This document shows, piece by piece, positions 32,880 to 42,490 of a DNA stretch of 64,000 nt. The number at the start of each line of letters is the position of its first letter. Within the stretch, counting starts at the first letter, position 1. Made by a program: the position numbers and the translations under genes. The stretch comes from Ilyomonas sp965199905. Its GTDB lineage: Bacteria > Bacteroidota > Bacteroidia > Chitinophagales > Chitinophagaceae. Under the pieces are notes generated by a model. That model searched no databases. It was given only the letters and a program-made list of their open reading frames with translations, and was not told the origin of the DNA. The stretch is taken from positions 4,836,001-4,900,000 of the forward strand of contig OZ241366.1 of assembly GCA_965199905.1 (NCBI GenBank), in the 5' to 3' direction.

Positions 32880-34109
32880 ATGAAAAAAGAGGATTTGCTG
32901 ATAAAAAATTATAATTATGAGCTGCCGGAAAGCCGGATTGCCCGTTATCCTTTACCAAACCGCGATGAAAGCAAGCTTTTGATTTATGCGAATGGAATAA
33001 TTGAAACATCGGTTTATAAAAACATCGCTGATTATTTACCCGAAGAAAGCTTTCTTGTTTTTAATAATACCAGAGTTGTAGAGGTCAGGCTGCTTTATAA
33101 ATGGAGCGGAACTAAGATCGAATTGTTTTGCCTGGAACCGGCTGGCGAATTCAAAGACATAACATCAGCGATGCTGATGAAAGGAAGCGTGCGCTGGCAA
33201 TGTTTGGTAGGCGGCGCAAAGAAGTGGAAGGAAGAACTTTTAAAAAGCTCGATTATACATGAAGGAAAGGAATTAATACTGACTGCAGAAAAGGTAGAAA
33301 AAAAAGGCGATTCTTATATCATTCAATTTCATTGGAATGATGGCGCGCTAAGCTTTGCGGAGATTCTTCATTTATTTGGAAATATTCCTTTGCCGCCATA
33401 TTTAAATCGCAACGCCGAGGAAGAAGATAAAGAAAGATATCAAACCATTTATGCAAAATGGGATGGTTCTGTTGCGGCGCCAACGGCTGGCTTGCATTTT
33501 ACAGATCGCGTGTTTCAATCTCTTGCAAAAAAAGGAGTTGAAACTGGTTTTGTAACACTTCATGTTGGTGCCGGCACATTTAAACCTGTGAAAACAGAAA
33601 TGGTTGCGGAGCATCAGATGCACGCAGAGTTTATTGATGTTTCTCTTTCTTTTTTAGAAAAGCTGATTGTATCTCTGAATAAAAAAATTGTCGCTGTTGG
33701 TACAACGTCTTTACGCACGCTTGAAAGTTTTTACTGGCTTGGTGTAAAAACAGTTTTGCATCATGAAATCGGTTCCGATGAATTGCATTTATCGCAATGG
33801 GAAGTGTATGAATTGCCTCAGAATATTTCGGGTTCCGATGCGTTGCAATCATTGCAAAGCTGGATGGTGAAAAATGATTTGCAACGATTGATTACCAAAA
33901 CGCAGATCATTATTGTTCCCGGTTATCAGTTAAAAGTTGCTGATGGATTGATTACCAATTTTCATCAGCCACAATCGACTTTGTTGTTATTGATTGCATC
34001 GATACTTGGAGAAGAGTGGAAGCGCATATATAATTATGCGCTGGAGAATGATTTCCGGTTTTTGAGTTATGGTGACGGAAGTTTGTTGTGGAAGAAAAGT
34101 GTAGAATAA
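32880..34109 (+). CDS. queA: tRNA preQ1 ribosyltransferase-isomerase QueA
   Basis: The ATG at 32880 (MKKEDLLIKNYNYELPESRIARYP) gives 409 residues; a GTG at 32856 is a weaker alternative. Motifs: PLPNRDESKLLIY, VFNNTRVVEVRL, APTAGLHFTDRV, LHVGAGTFKPV, VGTTSLRTLES and TNFHQPQSTLLLLI, all of QueA. Known role: transfer of the ribosyl part of SAM to preQ1 in tRNA to give epoxyqueuosine. It is about 60 residues longer than the E. coli enzyme, mostly between residues 80 and 170. It diverges from mraZ. Confidence 0.94.
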   Translation: MKKEDLLIKNYNYELPESRIARYPLPNRDESKLLIYANGIIETSVYKNIADYLPEESFLVFNNTRVVEVRLLYKWSGTKIELFCLEPAGEFKDITSAMLMKGSVRWQCLVGGAKKWKEELLKSSIIHEGKELILTAEKVEKKGDSYIIQFHWNDGALSFAEILHLFGNIPLPPYLNRNAEEEDKERYQTIYAKWDGSVAAPTAGLHFTDRVFQSLAKKGVETGFVTLHVGAGTFKPVKTEMVAEHQMHAEFIDVSLSFLEKLIVSLNKKIVAVGTTSLRTLESFYWLGVKTVLHHEIGSDELHLSQWEVYELPQNISGSDALQSLQSWMVKNDLQRLITKTQIIIVPGYQLKVADGLITNFHQPQSTLLLLIASILGEEWKRIYNYALENDFRFLSYGDGSLLWKKSVE

Positions 34110-34467
34110 ATAGTTGTCAATAAAAGACATGACTTAGTGTTTGAGTAGCAAAAGTTCGGTGGTATTCATAAGGCCATAATAATACAGGAAGACTGCTTTG
34201 TGAACGCATGATTACATCAACGCTTGTTCTAAACATCTTCTTAATAAGACTACACTATAGATGCGTTTAAGAGAATTGTCTATAATTCTTATTCAATCAT
34301 TTAGAAAATAAATACAGAATACATTTTTTGGTAACGATTGTCTGTCAATTTTGTGATTGATAGTTTTGATTCTTGCGTGTTAAAGAAGCAGAAATCCTCA
34401 CATCATGGTTTAGGGCAATGATGGAACTTTTGAAAACGCAAATACGAAGTATCATCTCAAAAATCAC
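34110..34467. other. Intergenic region after queA
   Basis: 358 bases between convergent queA and the M16 protease. It contains copy C of the dispersed hairpin repeat (34318-34440). The minus strand from about 34195 to 34135 can read LYYYGLMNTTELLLLKH and a stop, which looks like a gene tail but has no body. No clear terminator was seen. Confidence 0.5.
34318..34440. repeat. Dispersed imperfect-hairpin repeat, copy C
   Basis: Starts AATACATTTTTTGGTAACG-like and carries TCTGTCAATTTTGTGATTG, GGGCAATGATGG and CTTTTGAAAACGC in the same order as copies A and B. It is the most diverged of the three. The central part is unrelated in sequence to that of copy A. Confidence 0.55.
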
Positions 34468-35706
34468 CTAATTCTTACTATAATATAAAAGCGTATTGCT
34501 GTTGTTTTCATCGAAAATCTCCCGGCTGTGTGCTCTGATTTCTTCTGCTGTAATTGATTGGTATTTACCTAACTCTTCATTCATCAAATCAGCATTGCCA
34601 AGCAGTTCATAATACGCCAGGCTATTCGCGCGGTTCATAATCGTCATGTCTTCAAACGCAATGCTGCTCTCGGTTTTATTCTTCACTTTTTCCAGTTCCA
34701 CTTCCGTTACTAAGGATGATTTTATTTTCCCGAGTTCTTCCTCAATTGCTTTCTCAGCTTCTTCCATTTTACGGCCTTTTACAAGCTTACCTTCTATTGC
34801 CAGCAAGCCTTTATCGGTACTGCCATAATGATAGCAATCGATATTGGAAAAAATCTGTTGCTCTTTCACCAGCGATTGATATAATCGCGAAGACTGCCCG
34901 CCACCTAATATTTCGGTGATCAATTCGGTAATATAATAACCATGATCCAAACGGGCATCCATATGCCAGGTTTTATAAAACGCATCGAGTGGTACATCGG
35001 CATGTACTTCCAGTTTGCGTGGCGATGTTTGCTTAGGTTCCTGCGGTACACTGCGGTTGTATTTTTCACCTGGCTCAATTGGTCCAAACCATCTCTCCGT
35101 CAGTTCTTTAACCTGTTCAGTTGTAACGTTACCCGCCACAACAAGTATCGCATTTGCCGGCGTATAATGTTTAAAGAAAAAATTCTTTACATCTTCCAGC
35201 TTCGCATCTTCGATTTGCGCAAGATTTTGTCCTATCGTCATCCAGCGATAAGGATGCGTTGTATATGATAGCTCGCGTATTTTATGCCACGCATCGCCAT
35301 AGGGTTTATTAATATAATGCTCTTTAAATTCCTCGCACACAACTTTGCGCTGCACATCCAGACTTTTCTTGGAAAAAGCAAGGCTTAGCATACGATCGCT
35401 TTCCAGCCAGAAAGCTGTTTCAATATTTTCAGCCGGCAATTGACAATAATAATTTGTCAAATCGTTTGTTGTGTAAGCATTATTCTCGCCGCCGGCAACC
35501 TGTAAGGGTTCATCATAATCTTTTATATTGATGCTGCCGCCAAACATCAGGTGCTCAAAAAGGTGCGCAAAGCCAGTCTTGTCGGGGCTTTCATCGCGCG
35601 CGCCCACATCGTACATCACATTCACTACCGCCATCGGCGTGGTTATATCTTTATGAACCAATACCCGCAATCCATTATCTAAAACAAACCTGTCGTATGC
35701 AATCAT
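34468..35706 (-). CDS. M16-family zinc protease
   Basis: The ATG complementary to 35704-35706 gives 412 residues (a TTG three codons upstream is less likely). The inverted zinc motif H48-LF-E51-H52 and a downstream Glu in VVCEEFKEHY mark an active M16 peptidase. The C-terminal half has the second M16 fold (VPLDAFYKTWHM, ILGGGQSSRLYQSLV). No signal peptide is visible, so it is probably cytoplasmic. Family knowledge: such proteins degrade peptides or process substrates, often beside an inactive paralogue, which is not seen here. Confidence 0.92.
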   Translation of the reverse strand: MIAYDRFVLDNGLRVLVHKDITTPMAVVNVMYDVGARDESPDKTGFAHLFEHLMFGGSINIKDYDEPLQVAGGENNAYTTNDLTNYYCQLPAENIETAFWLESDRMLSLAFSKKSLDVQRKVVCEEFKEHYINKPYGDAWHKIRELSYTTHPYRWMTIGQNLAQIEDAKLEDVKNFFFKHYTPANAILVVAGNVTTEQVKELTERWFGPIEPGEKYNRSVPQEPKQTSPRKLEVHADVPLDAFYKTWHMDARLDHGYYITELITEILGGGQSSRLYQSLVKEQQIFSNIDCYHYGSTDKGLLAIEGKLVKGRKMEEAEKAIEEELGKIKSSLVTEVELEKVKNKTESSIAFEDMTIMNRANSLAYYELLGNADLMNEELGKYQSITAEEIRAHSREIFDENNSNTLLYYSKN

Positions 35707-35867
35707 AGGTTGCAAATATAAAGTTGGGAAAGGTGAGTCGTGAATGATGAATTGTGAATTTTAAAACTTGGGATAAATGAAAGCTTACAAAAGTCAGCGC
35801 TCCGAAAGTCTTTGTCATTACCCTGTAACAAATTGTTACGATTCATTCATTCGCTCCACTTTTTTCT

Positions 35868-35875
35868 TACTTTTG
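35868..35875 (+). promoter_or_regulatory. Candidate -7 box for the Nfu gene
   Basis: TACTTTTG matches TAnnTTTG and lies 53 bases ahead of the start codon. A -33 TTTG is not evident. It should drive the adjacent Fe-S scaffold gene. Confidence 0.4.
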
Positions 35876-35928
35876 TTTTACCGGATTTTGTGTACGTGCC
35901 GGCTTAAAAACAGATAAAGAAAATTGAT

Positions 35929-36528
35929 ATGATAAAGACAGGCAATCCCGTAATTTCTATTTATACAGAAATGACACCTAACCCTGAAACGATGAAGTTT
36001 GTTGCCAACAAACTTTTATATCCTGGCAAAAGCATAGATTTTCAGGATGAAATGAGTGCTTGGCCATCGCCATTAGCGAAGGAATTGTTTTCATTTCCTT
36101 TTATCAGAAGCGTTTTCATCGCCAGCAATTTTGTAACTCTTACAAAAACTTCTGACACAGAAGATTGGCAGGATGTAATTCCTTCTATTAAAGAATTTTT
36201 GAAAGAGTATCTGGAAAATGGCGGTGTTGTGGTTAATGAAGAGGAAGTGGCAAAAATGAAACAGGAAGCCAGCAATACCGTGACTGCAGACGACGACGAT
36301 GTTGTAAAACGCATCAAGGAATTGCTCGATAATTATGTGAAGCCCGCTGTAGAAATGGACGGTGGTGCTATCCAGTTTAAAAGCTATACAGATGGCGTGG
36401 TTAACCTGATGTTGCAAGGTAGTTGCAGTGGTTGTCCCTCTTCTATGATTACATTAAAAGCTGGCATTGAAGGTATGATGAAGCGTATGATACCGGAAGT
36501 AAAAGAAGTGGTTGCTGAAGCTGAATAA
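35929..36528 (+). CDS. Nfu-type iron-sulfur cluster carrier
   Basis: A 199-residue protein with an N-terminal Nfu_N domain (YTEMTPNPETMKFVANKLL, about residues 10-95) and a C-terminal NifU-like domain. In the latter C166 and C169 (GSCSGCPSS) bind a shared Fe-S cluster, preceded by VKPAVEMDGGAIQF. Known role: delivering assembled [4Fe-4S] clusters to apo-enzymes. That fits an organism with radical SAM and ACIII Fe-S proteins, though no suf genes are adjacent. A long palindromic terminator follows. Confidence 0.93.
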   Translation: MIKTGNPVISIYTEMTPNPETMKFVANKLLYPGKSIDFQDEMSAWPSPLAKELFSFPFIRSVFIASNFVTLTKTSDTEDWQDVIPSIKEFLKEYLENGGVVVNEEEVAKMKQEASNTVTADDDDVVKRIKELLDNYVKPAVEMDGGAIQFKSYTDGVVNLMLQGSCSGCPSSMITLKAGIEGMMKRMIPEVKEVVAEAE

Positions 36529-36545
36529 TTGTATTGGTAAACAAT

Positions 36546-36587
36546 AAAAAGAAAAGCGATTCAACATGTTGAATCGCTTTTCTTTTT
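36546..36587. terminator. Bidirectional terminator, 42-bp perfect palindrome
   Basis: The 42 bases are a perfect palindrome centred on CATG, with GCGATTCAAC and its complement in the arms. It has A-runs on the left and T-runs on the right, so it terminates both nfu (plus) and porX (minus). There is almost no loop: the centre must open to form one. Confidence 0.9.
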
Positions 36588-36604
36588 CTATGAAATGTCT
36601 AATC

Positions 36605-38161
36605 TTATTTACTAACCATTTTCACTACCGGAATAATCATTTCTTCAAGACTAACGCCGCCATGTTGAAATGTATTGCGGTAATAATTCACGAAATAATT
36701 GTAGTTGTTAGGATAACAAAGGAAACCATCTTCTTTGGCAAAAATGAAAGAAGAATTAACGTTCGGAACCGGCAAACCAGCTTCGCGCGGATCGCGGAAT
36801 GCTAACACTTCTTTCGGCTCGTAATTCAGATTGCGCCCGTGTTTATAGCGAAGGTTGGTTGTTGTTTGTTTATCACCGATCACTTTATAAGGCGTGTTTA
36901 CACGAATGCTGCCATGGTCAGTTGCCAAAACAATATTGATTTTTTTATCAGCAATCTTCTTTAATGCCTGGAATAGCGCACCGTGTTCAAACCAGCTTTT
37001 TGTAATGCTGCGATAACTAATTTCGTCGCTGGCTAATTCTTTCAATACTTCCATTTCGGTGCGCGCATGGCTGAGCATATCAACAAAATTGTAGATGATA
37101 ACATTCAAATCATTACCCAACAGATTATGAATGTTACTGACTAATTGCTGACCATCATTGTAGTGAACTACTTTGGTATAACTGCATTTGATGTCATCCC
37201 TTTTTATACGCCGCAACTGACCTTTAAGAAACTCTTCTTCAAAAAGGTTTTTGCCGCCTTCTTCATCATCATTCTTCCATTGCGAAGGAAATTGCTTTTC
37301 AATATCAACAGGCATTAGCCCGGCAAGTATAGCGTTGCGGCAATACTGCGTGGCTGTTGGCAAAATACTATAGAAAGTATCTTCTTCTAAAATGCGAAAG
37401 CATTCAGAAAAAATAGGTTGTATCGCCTTCCACTGGTCGAACCGGAGATTGTCTATAATAAGAAAAAAAGTAGGCGTGCCTTTCTCCAATGTTGGCAATA
37501 CTTTTTCGGTAAATAAAGTATGGCTCATGATGGGCACTTCTTTTACTTTTTTATTTATCCAGGACGAATAATTTTTACAGATAAATTTAAAAAACTCGGT
37601 GTTGGCTTCGCTTTTTTGTGTCTGCAAAACTTCCTGCATTTCGGGGCTGTCGCTTTTTTCCATTTCAAGTTCCCAATACACGAGCTTCTTGTAAATATCC
37701 ATCCATTCGTTAAAGTCGGGATTGCTGTTTAACGCCATAAATAAGTTGCGAAACTGCTGCTGGTATTGCTGCGTCGTTTTTTCTGCAACAAGCCGTCTGT
37801 TATCAAGTATTTTTTTGAGTGAGTGCAGTACCTGGTTTGGGTTTACAGGTTTTATGAGGTAATCAGTTATCTGGCTTCCGATAGCTTCTTCCATCAGGTT
37901 TTCCGTTTCGTTTTTGGTAATCATCACCACGGGCACCATCGGGTTTATTTCTTTGATTTTAGCAAGCGTTTCCAGACCCGTTATACCTGGCATGCTTTCA
38001 TCAAGCAAAACGACATCTACAGCGTTGTCTCTTACAAAATCAACCGCATCGAATCCATTGGTAAAAGTTTGCACTTCATAACCTTTACTTTCCAGAAACA
38101 AGCGTTGCGATTGCAGATTTTCTATCTCATCATCTGCCCAGAGGATTTTTGCTAATGCCAT
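36605..38161 (-). CDS. porX: PorX, response regulator with PglZ domain
   Basis: A 518-residue fusion. Residues 1-120 are a CheY-like receiver with acidic pocket D10/D11, phospho-acceptor D54 (VVLLDESMPG), T82 and K104. A helical linker follows, then a PglZ/alkaline-phosphatase-like domain (about 200-518) with FLIIDNLRFDQW, YNFVDMLSHARTEME and LATDHGSIRVN metal-site segments. This architecture is that of PorX, which with the kinase PorY regulates type IX secretion genes in Bacteroidota. PorY is not in the window; the PAS kinase at 3657 lacks its membrane segments. It is convergent with the Nfu gene. Confidence 0.92.
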   Translation of the reverse strand: MALAKILWADDEIENLQSQRLFLESKGYEVQTFTNGFDAVDFVRDNAVDVVLLDESMPGITGLETLAKIKEINPMVPVVMITKNETENLMEEAIGSQITDYLIKPVNPNQVLHSLKKILDNRRLVAEKTTQQYQQQFRNLFMALNSNPDFNEWMDIYKKLVYWELEMEKSDSPEMQEVLQTQKSEANTEFFKFICKNYSSWINKKVKEVPIMSHTLFTEKVLPTLEKGTPTFFLIIDNLRFDQWKAIQPIFSECFRILEEDTFYSILPTATQYCRNAILAGLMPVDIEKQFPSQWKNDDEEGGKNLFEEEFLKGQLRRIKRDDIKCSYTKVVHYNDGQQLVSNIHNLLGNDLNVIIYNFVDMLSHARTEMEVLKELASDEISYRSITKSWFEHGALFQALKKIADKKINIVLATDHGSIRVNTPYKVIGDKQTTTNLRYKHGRNLNYEPKEVLAFRDPREAGLPVPNVNSSFIFAKEDGFLCYPNNYNYFVNYYRNTFQHGGVSLEEMIIPVVKMVSK

Positions 38162-38238
38162 CGTCGGTATGAATTTTAAAGTGCTTAAAAGTAAGCAGAC
38201 TGGTATTGGCAGATGCGCAAAGTTTTGGTAAAGTGACT

Positions 38239-38272
38239 TGATGTATGATATTGGATGTGTGATATACGATGT
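38239..38272. repeat. Dispersed ACGATGT-type spacer repeat
   Basis: Contains TTGATGTATGATA, GGATGTGTGAT and ATACGATGT, matching the vocabulary of 10375-10440 and 27055-27087. It lies in the 151-bp gap between porX and the Uma2 gene. Confidence 0.5.
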
Positions 38273-38312
38273 AAAGTGTGTAACAAGCGGCAGAAATAAA
38301 TCTTAAGAACTT

Positions 38313-38882
38313 TTACAATTTAACGCCGGCATATAATTCAGCCAAAGGCAAAGAATATTGAATGCTTTGAACTAAAAATATATCGGTCAAAAAAATGTAC
38401 TCTTTCATCAGCCAGGTACCATCTTGCTGTTGAATATATTGTTCAACTTTCACAGATAATGAATCAATTAGAATATACTCTTTCAAGGTTTTAATAGTGC
38501 GATAAAGCATAAATTTATCACCTCTGTCATAGGATTGGGTAGAAGGAGATAAGATTTCGACAATTACAACAGGATTCACTGCAATGTCTTTTTCATTGTC
38601 AATAGATTCAAGATTTCCGCAAACAATAACAGCATCAGGATAAGTAAAAAGTGTATTTGAAGGAATGTGTATTCTCAGGTCGCTTCCGAATACATCACAT
38701 GCTTTTCCTTTTAAAAAACTACCGACTTCAATAATAAAATTCTTTTGAATTTTATTATGCGCAAAACCCGCTCCCGCCATGTCAAAAATCTCTCCCTGGT
38801 AATATTCATGCTTTTCTAAAGAAGCTCTTTCAAAAGCGAGGTATTCTTCCTGCGTGTAAAATTTTTTAGCCGTTCGTATCAT
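38313..38882 (-). CDS. Uma2-family (DUF820) putative nuclease
   Basis: A 189-residue cytoplasmic protein of the Uma2/DUF820 family. YTQEEYLAFERASLEKHEYYQGEIFDMAG is the N-terminal signature. TYPDAVIVCGN with VNPVVIVEILSPST and a following YILIDSLS supply the D-(D/E)xK-like core of a restriction-endonuclease fold. Family knowledge: these proteins are abundant in Cyanobacteria and Bacteroidota, often in stand-alone copies, and their substrate is unknown. No toxin, antitoxin or methyltransferase partner is adjacent. Confidence 0.85.
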   Translation of the reverse strand: MIRTAKKFYTQEEYLAFERASLEKHEYYQGEIFDMAGAGFAHNKIQKNFIIEVGSFLKGKACDVFGSDLRIHIPSNTLFTYPDAVIVCGNLESIDNEKDIAVNPVVIVEILSPSTQSYDRGDKFMLYRTIKTLKEYILIDSLSVKVEQYIQQQDGTWLMKEYIFLTDIFLVQSIQYSLPLAELYAGVKL

Positions 38883-39017
38883 TTAGCAAAACGATTGATT
38901 TTTTCAAAGGTCTTTATTTTCATAATAAGATGCTGCCAAAAGCCGTTTTTAAAGTTATCTTAATAACTGCTTCTTTCAATTGTAATATTTTTACGGAATT
39001 AAAAACTATTGTTCCTG

Positions 39018-40463
39018 ATGAAGCGAATCCTTTATGGGTTGTTTAGCTCCCTGTTGTTTCTAAGCTCGTTTGCACAAAAAACCAAAACATATACCGATAC
39101 CAGCGGCTATCAAATTAAAGCCATTGTACATCCGTTTACCAATACGCAATTGTATCTCGGTTCTTACTACGGCAAGTATAAAACGCTGGCTGATTCTGCC
39201 ATAACCGATGCGAACGGAACAGCTATTTTTAAAGGTGCTAAGAAGCTCGACAAAGGCATATACTTTTTAGTTAGTCCGCAAAAGAGTATCTTGTTTGAAG
39301 TGTTAATGGATGATAAACAACATTTTACAGTTGTAGCAGATACAGCACATCTGGAAAGTGTAACATTTACAGGCTCCGAAGAGAATATAACTTTTCAGAA
39401 TTACACCAAATTTTTAGGGCAGCATGTGCCTGCTATTACAGCTTTAAAAACGTCTTTGCAAAACGCAGAAACAAAAGCCGATTCTGCGAAAATTGATACT
39501 GATTTAAAGAAGCAGGATGATGCACTTACGGCTTATCGAAATAACGTAATAAAGAACGATTCAGCTTCAATGCTGGCGCTGTTTTTTAAAACGGTAAAGC
39601 ATCCAGAACTGCCGGCTACTGTTAAGGCGAACAGCGCAGAATCCTTCTACTACACCAAGGATCATTTTTGGGACGATGTGCCACTTGATGACAGCCGGTT
39701 ATTACACACGCCTTTCTTCGATCCGAAAGTGGATGAATATTTCAAATATTATGTGTCTGCGCAGCCAGATAGCATCAGTGAGGAAATCAACTACATGCTG
39801 CTGTCTTCGCGCACCAATAAAGAAATGTTTCAATACCTGCTTGGTAAGTTTACGGATAAGTACATCAACCCCGAAATTATGGGTCAGGATAAAGTATTCG
39901 TGTACCTGTTTGAGAACTATTATTCTAAAGGTGATACAGCATGGTTGAAGCCTGATCAGCGCAAATACATTTTCAACCGCGCTTACAGCCTGATGGCAAA
40001 CCAGATTGGCGAGCCCGCGCCAATGCTGGATTTGACGGATACACTGGGTAAAATACATTCTTTGTATAAAGAACAGGCGCCATTTACTTTCGTGATTTTT
40101 TGGGATCCCAATTGCAGCCATTGCAAGATAGAAGTGCCGCGTATAGACAGCATCTATAAGGCGAAATGGAAGACAAAAGGAGTGAAGGTGTTTGGTGTAA
40201 ATACATCTGATGCGGCGGTGCAGGCATGGAAAGATTTTATAAAAGAACACCAGCTAAATGGCTGGACGAATGTGTACCAAACCAAAGAAGCTAAAACGGC
40301 GGATGAAGTTGCTAATCGTGCTAATTACCGTCAGTTGTATGATGTGTTTCAAACACCAACAATGTACTTGCTGGACAAAGACAAGCGCATCATTGCCAAA
40401 GGTCTCAGCTTGCTCCAGTTTGATGAAGTGATGGATCACCAGGTGAAATCTGCCGAACAGTAA
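39018..40463 (+). CDS. Secreted thioredoxin-like protein with DUF4369-type N-terminus
   Basis: The ATG at 39018 (MKRILYGLFSSLLFLSSFAQ) gives 481 residues with a clear signal peptide; a TTG at 39009 is unlikely. After cleavage comes a DUF4369-like beta domain (about 30-130), then a helical middle. A C-terminal AhpC/TSA-thioredoxin domain starts near IGEPAPMLDL and carries the redox pair C366-SH-C369. Family knowledge: such Bacteroidota proteins act in periplasmic thiol-disulfide exchange. It is followed after 70 bp by a PpiC-type isomerase, probably in one operon. Confidence 0.88.
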   Translation: MKRILYGLFSSLLFLSSFAQKTKTYTDTSGYQIKAIVHPFTNTQLYLGSYYGKYKTLADSAITDANGTAIFKGAKKLDKGIYFLVSPQKSILFEVLMDDKQHFTVVADTAHLESVTFTGSEENITFQNYTKFLGQHVPAITALKTSLQNAETKADSAKIDTDLKKQDDALTAYRNNVIKNDSASMLALFFKTVKHPELPATVKANSAESFYYTKDHFWDDVPLDDSRLLHTPFFDPKVDEYFKYYVSAQPDSISEEINYMLLSSRTNKEMFQYLLGKFTDKYINPEIMGQDKVFVYLFENYYSKGDTAWLKPDQRKYIFNRAYSLMANQIGEPAPMLDLTDTLGKIHSLYKEQAPFTFVIFWDPNCSHCKIEVPRIDSIYKAKWKTKGVKVFGVNTSDAAVQAWKDFIKEHQLNGWTNVYQTKEAKTADEVANRANYRQLYDVFQTPTMYLLDKDKRIIAKGLSLLQFDEVMDHQVKSAEQ

Positions 40464-40533
40464 ACGGCCGAAATAAGTAAGTTTTAATATTGAATATTTG
40501 CTGCCAATTATTATTGGTAATTCTAACTGCATT

Positions 40534-42456
40534 ATGAAAACATTCGTTCTTTCCCTTCTGTTGTCTACTGTAAGCCTTGCTGTTTTTTCGCAAACCTTAT
40601 TTACGTATGGCAGTAAAGCTGTAAGCAAACAGGAATTTGTAAATGCGTTTGATAAGAATCCTTTTGCCGACACAATGAGCCGCGAAGCGTCTTTGCGCAG
40701 CTATCTCAATTTATATATCAACTACAAACTAAAAGTGCAGGCAGCGCACGATGAAAAGCTTGACATTACGGATGAATACCGTAGCGACCGTGACAGGTTT
40801 AAAATGGATATGGCTGAAACGGCTATTAACAACGATGCGAACATCAGCAGCCTTGTTAGCGAAGCATTCATCCGCAGCCGTAAAGACATTGAGCTTGCAC
40901 AAGTGTTTATACCTGTGCCTGCCAATACTGACACGACAGACGCTTACAAAAAAATTAATGAGGCATATTTTCAATTAAAAAACGGAAAATCTTTTACCGA
41001 TGTGGTTGCTCAGTACACACAAAATGAGGCAGCAAAAAATAATAGTGGAAACATTGGAAACATTGGGTTCATTACCGTTTTTACATTGCCATACGAAGCT
41101 GAAAACATCGTTTACAATTTGAAGCCCGGCGAATTTGCAAAGCCTTACCACAGCCGCATCGGTTATCATATTTTTAAAGAAGTGAGCGAGCGGCAAGCCT
41201 TAGGAAACCGCAAAGTTCAATACCTGCTTTTCCCAATTTCGCCTACGCCAACCGAAGCAGAAAAAGCAGCCGGCAAGCAACTGGTAGATTCTGTTTACAA
41301 ACTCATTCAGAACGGAGCTTCGTTTGCCGATATGCAGGCAATTTATAGCACTAAGAAAAACGGGCAGAATACAACTGACGTAAGTGTGGGTCAATACGAT
41401 GCTGACTATGAAGATGCCGTGTTTGCGTTGCAAAAAGAAGGCGATATATCAAAGCCTTTTTTCACAGCTTATGGCTGGAACATTATTAAGCTGATTGAAA
41501 AAAAAACGGTTGTGGTTGACACAAGCGATATAACTGTAAAAGCGACGATGCAGGAAAAGATTTCAGCCGATGATCGTCTGTCAGTTGCCAGGAAAAATCT
41601 CGAAGCAAAATGGATGACAGCGGTTGGTTACAAGCCCGGTACTTACAATGCTGCTGACCTGTGGTTGTACACCGATAGCGCAATAGAAAACGGCAATGCG
41701 CCTTCGCACTTTAAAAGTATAAACAACACAACTGTACTCTTTTCTTTCCCCGAAAAAAAAATAATGTCTGAAGATTGGATCCGGTATGTGCAAATGAGGA
41801 TGCAGCAGGGCAACAATAAGACTGATTACAAGGCGCTGATGCCACAGTTCATCAGCTATGCAACTACCAATTATTACAAAGAACACATTGAGCAGTTTCA
41901 TCCTGAATTAAAGCCGCAACTGGATGAGTTTAATGATGCTAATCTGTTATTTGCTGCTATGGACAGGCACGTTTGGAATAAAGCATCAACCGATACCATA
42001 GGATTGCTGCAATATTATAAAGCGCACAAAGAAAAATACATCTGGCAGCCCGGCGCCGATGCCATTATCGTTACCGCAAATAATAAGCAGGCAGCAACAG
42101 AATTGTCTCAAAAAATAAAGGAAGAACCGGCTTCCTGGCACAACCTGGTAAATTCTTACGGCAGTCTTGCGCAAGCCGACAGCAGCCGTTTCGAATACGA
42201 ACAATTACCCGTAAAAAATACAGCAGATTTAAAAGCAGGTTATACTTCAGAGCCAACAACAATCAGTGATGGCAACGGCTATACTTTTATTTATATCAAG
42301 GCTATTCACTCACAATCTGAGCCTCGCAGTTTTGATGATTCCCGCGGCATGGTGATCAATGATTACCAACAAGTAGTGGAGGAAAAATGGTTGGCAGATG
42401 TAAAGAAAAAATATCCTGTTAAAGTGAATGAAGCCGTGTTTAAAAGCATTAAATAA
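40534..42456 (+). CDS. Periplasmic PpiC-type peptidyl-prolyl isomerase
   Basis: The ATG at 40534 (MKTFVLSLLLSTVSLAVFSQ) gives 640 residues and a signal peptide; an upstream TTG-started version lacks one. A helical SurA-like N-domain precedes two parvulin modules, the first around ELAQVFIPV to GYHIFKEV (about residues 120-220), the second around KVQYLLFPI to GWNIIKLIE (about 230-330). The remaining 300 residues form a third helical region of unknown role. Probable function: chaperone and prolyl isomerase for envelope proteins. It is convergent with surA. Confidence 0.88.
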   Translation: MKTFVLSLLLSTVSLAVFSQTLFTYGSKAVSKQEFVNAFDKNPFADTMSREASLRSYLNLYINYKLKVQAAHDEKLDITDEYRSDRDRFKMDMAETAINNDANISSLVSEAFIRSRKDIELAQVFIPVPANTDTTDAYKKINEAYFQLKNGKSFTDVVAQYTQNEAAKNNSGNIGNIGFITVFTLPYEAENIVYNLKPGEFAKPYHSRIGYHIFKEVSERQALGNRKVQYLLFPISPTPTEAEKAAGKQLVDSVYKLIQNGASFADMQAIYSTKKNGQNTTDVSVGQYDADYEDAVFALQKEGDISKPFFTAYGWNIIKLIEKKTVVVDTSDITVKATMQEKISADDRLSVARKNLEAKWMTAVGYKPGTYNAADLWLYTDSAIENGNAPSHFKSINNTTVLFSFPEKKIMSEDWIRYVQMRMQQGNNKTDYKALMPQFISYATTNYYKEHIEQFHPELKPQLDEFNDANLLFAAMDRHVWNKASTDTIGLLQYYKAHKEKYIWQPGADAIIVTANNKQAATELSQKIKEEPASWHNLVNSYGSLAQADSSRFEYEQLPVKNTADLKAGYTSEPTTISDGNGYTFIYIKAIHSQSEPRSFDDSRGMVINDYQQVVEEKWLADVKKKYPVKVNEAVFKSIK

Positions 42457-42490
42457 TGCAGTTGCAAATAAGAAACAAACAACAATACAA

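Noticed and set aside
34130..34200. A gene tail reading LYYYGLMNTTELLLLKH on the minus strand
   Set aside because: There is no body or start upstream in that frame and no recognisable family; it may be chance.
38221..38240. A fourth copy of the dispersed hairpin repeat
   Set aside because: Only the opening AGTTTTGGTAA matches; none of the later blocks follows.
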